The notes below the pieces were generated by a model. That model was not told where the DNA came from, made no database searches, and worked only from the letters and a program-made list of their open reading frames with translations. Below are positions 63,203 to 64,000 of a stretch of 64,000 nt of DNA, in pieces. The number at the start of each line of letters is the position of its first letter. Position 1 is the stretch's first letter. The stretch covers positions 1 to 64,000 of the forward strand of contig JANWYD010000005.1 in the NCBI GenBank assembly GCA_025057155.1. The letters are read 5' to 3'. The translations under genes and the position numbers were made by a program. This DNA is from Chloroflexaceae bacterium (GTDB lineage: Bacteria; Chloroflexota; Chloroflexia; Chloroflexales; Chloroflexaceae).

Positions 63203-64000
63203 TCACAGCACGTGCACCGGGTCAACATCCACGCTCCAGCCATAGAGCGGTTCCAGGGCGTCAAGGGCGGCGTTGATGGCGCGCTCGTCGGCGGGGGGCG
63301 CGGCGCGGAGGATGAGGTGCCAGCGCCAGCGCCCGCGGGCGCGCTGAATGAAGGCGGGCGCCGGTCCAATCAGGCTCCAGCCTGCCAGTTCGCGCCGCCC
63401 AAGCAGGGCGCGGGCGCGTTCGGCCAGGCGTTCGGCTTCGCGCTGCGCGGCGCGGGGACTCTCGGCGGCATGGACCAGGCGCACCAGCCGGCTGAAGGGC
63501 GGGTAGCCCGTTGCGCGGCGAAAGGCGATCTCCTGGGAAAAAAAGCGTTGGTAGTCGTGCTCCTGAGCGGCGAGCAGGGCGTAATGCTCGGGGTTGTAGG
63601 TCTGAATGAGCACCTGGGCGCCTTCAAAGCGCCGGCCGGCGCGCCCGGCCACCTGGGTGAGCAGTTGAAAGGCCCGTTCGCCGCTGCGAAAATCGGGCAG
63701 GTGCAGCCCGGTGTCGGCGGCCACGACGCCGACCAGGGTGACCAGGGGCAAATCCAGGCCCTTGGCGATCATCTGCGTGCCGACAACCACGTCGGCCTCG
63801 TGGCGCAGCAGCGCGTCGAGCAGGCGCTCATGGGCGCCCTTGCCGCTGGCGCTGTCGCGATCCCAGCGCAGCACCCGCGCCGAGGGAAAGAGCGCCCGCA
63901 CCTCCTCGGCCACACGCTGGGTGCCGATGCCGAAGCCGCGAATGCGCGCGCTCAGGCAATGGGGGCAGATCACCGGCGGCGCAGCGCGCGCGCCGCAGGC
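63203..64000 (-). CDS. priA: Primosomal protein N' (PriA), C-terminal part; 5' end outside the window
   Basis: The last about 265 residues of the replication-restart helicase. At the window edge the frame still carries CGARAAPPVICPHCL, part of the zinc-binding Cys motif. IGTQRVAEEVRALFPSARVLRWDRDSA, VVVGTQMIAKGLDLPLVTLVGVVAAD and LLTQVAGRAGRR (helicase motifs V and VI) follow, and FFSQEIAFRRATGYPPFSRL marks the C-terminal domain. The gene continues past base 64000. Confidence 0.93.
   Translation of the reverse strand, partial: ACGARAAPPVICPHCLSARIRGFGIGTQRVAEEVRALFPSARVLRWDRDSASGKGAHERLLDALLRHEADVVVGTQMIAKGLDLPLVTLVGVVAADTGLHLPDFRSGERAFQLLTQVAGRAGRRFEGAQVLIQTYNPEHYALLAAQEHDYQRFFSQEIAFRRATGYPPFSRLVRLVHAAESPRAAQREAERLAERARALLGRRELAGWSLIGPAPAFIQRARGRWRWHLILRAAPPADERAINAALDALEPLYGWSVDVDPVHVL

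Noticed and set aside
1-64000. tRNA or rRNA genes
   Set aside because: No cloverleaf-like segment with TTCGA-type loop and CCA-compatible ends, and no rRNA sequence, was recognised by eye.

Overview
**Organism.** The window is GC-rich bacterial DNA. The gene content and the intergenic repeats point to a Chloroflexota genome, probably class Chloroflexia (relatives of Chloroflexus and Roseiflexus). Supporting features are a split glycine decarboxylase, Uma2 and CpXC proteins, a NACHT protein ending in a sulfatase-modifying-factor domain, and short palindromic or hairpin repeats in nearly every long intergenic gap. This assignment is inferred from family content; no rRNA or tRNA is visible.

**Layout.** (1) 1-7000: two glycosyltransferases, an assimilatory APS/PAPS reductase, acetoacetate-CoA ligase and an acyltransferase. 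(2) 7255-17405, all minus strand: a WD40-like lipoprotein and a glycine cleavage cluster read CpXC protein > gcvT > gcvH > gcvPA > kinase-fold protein lacking catalytic residues > Uma2 > gcvPB. (3) 18048-32795, plus strand: an exopolysaccharide locus behind a near-consensus promoter. It holds a Wzz/tyrosine kinase, priming sugar transferase, sugar dehydrogenase, aminotransferase, polymerase, two glycosyltransferases, flippase, two FemAB-like transferases, a GH16 lipoprotein, a GNAT remnant and a hexapeptide N-acetyltransferase. (4) 33054-38467: an exported beta-propeller protein with one c-type haem motif, then an AT-rich island that looks like an integron gene cassette (membrane protein plus attC-like site) followed by a frameshifted PLD-family gene. 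(5) 38433-45646: a molybdenum hydroxylase pair, a macro-domain protein, a toxin-antitoxin pair, a cyclase and an ABC exporter. (6) 46387-50349: a membrane-anchored NACHT/FGE protein whose last 45 codons look like a diversity-generating-retroelement (DGR) variable region, directly followed by an interrupted Avd-like four-helix-bundle gene and an orphan BrnA-like antitoxin. (7) 50579-64000: an M20 peptidase, panB, panC, a class III aminotransferase, a split hybrid histidine kinase with response regulator, panE, a metallophosphoesterase, peptide deformylase and the C-terminal part of PriA.

**How the genes work together.** Region 3 is one assembly line for a secreted or cell-bound polysaccharide. 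The dehydrogenase, aminotransferase and acetyltransferase match the last steps of a 3-acetamido sugar pathway. Region 2 supplies T, H and split P proteins of glycine cleavage; the L protein is absent. PanB, PanC and PanE give three pantothenate enzymes, and the neighbouring aminotransferase could act on beta-alanine (inference).

**Most interesting points.** These are the DGR-like target with a decayed Avd gene and no reverse transcriptase in view, the attC-like cassette, the histidine kinase split between its DHp and ATPase domains, and several families of inverted-repeat elements. Some of these elements have supplied start or stop codons to neighbouring genes.
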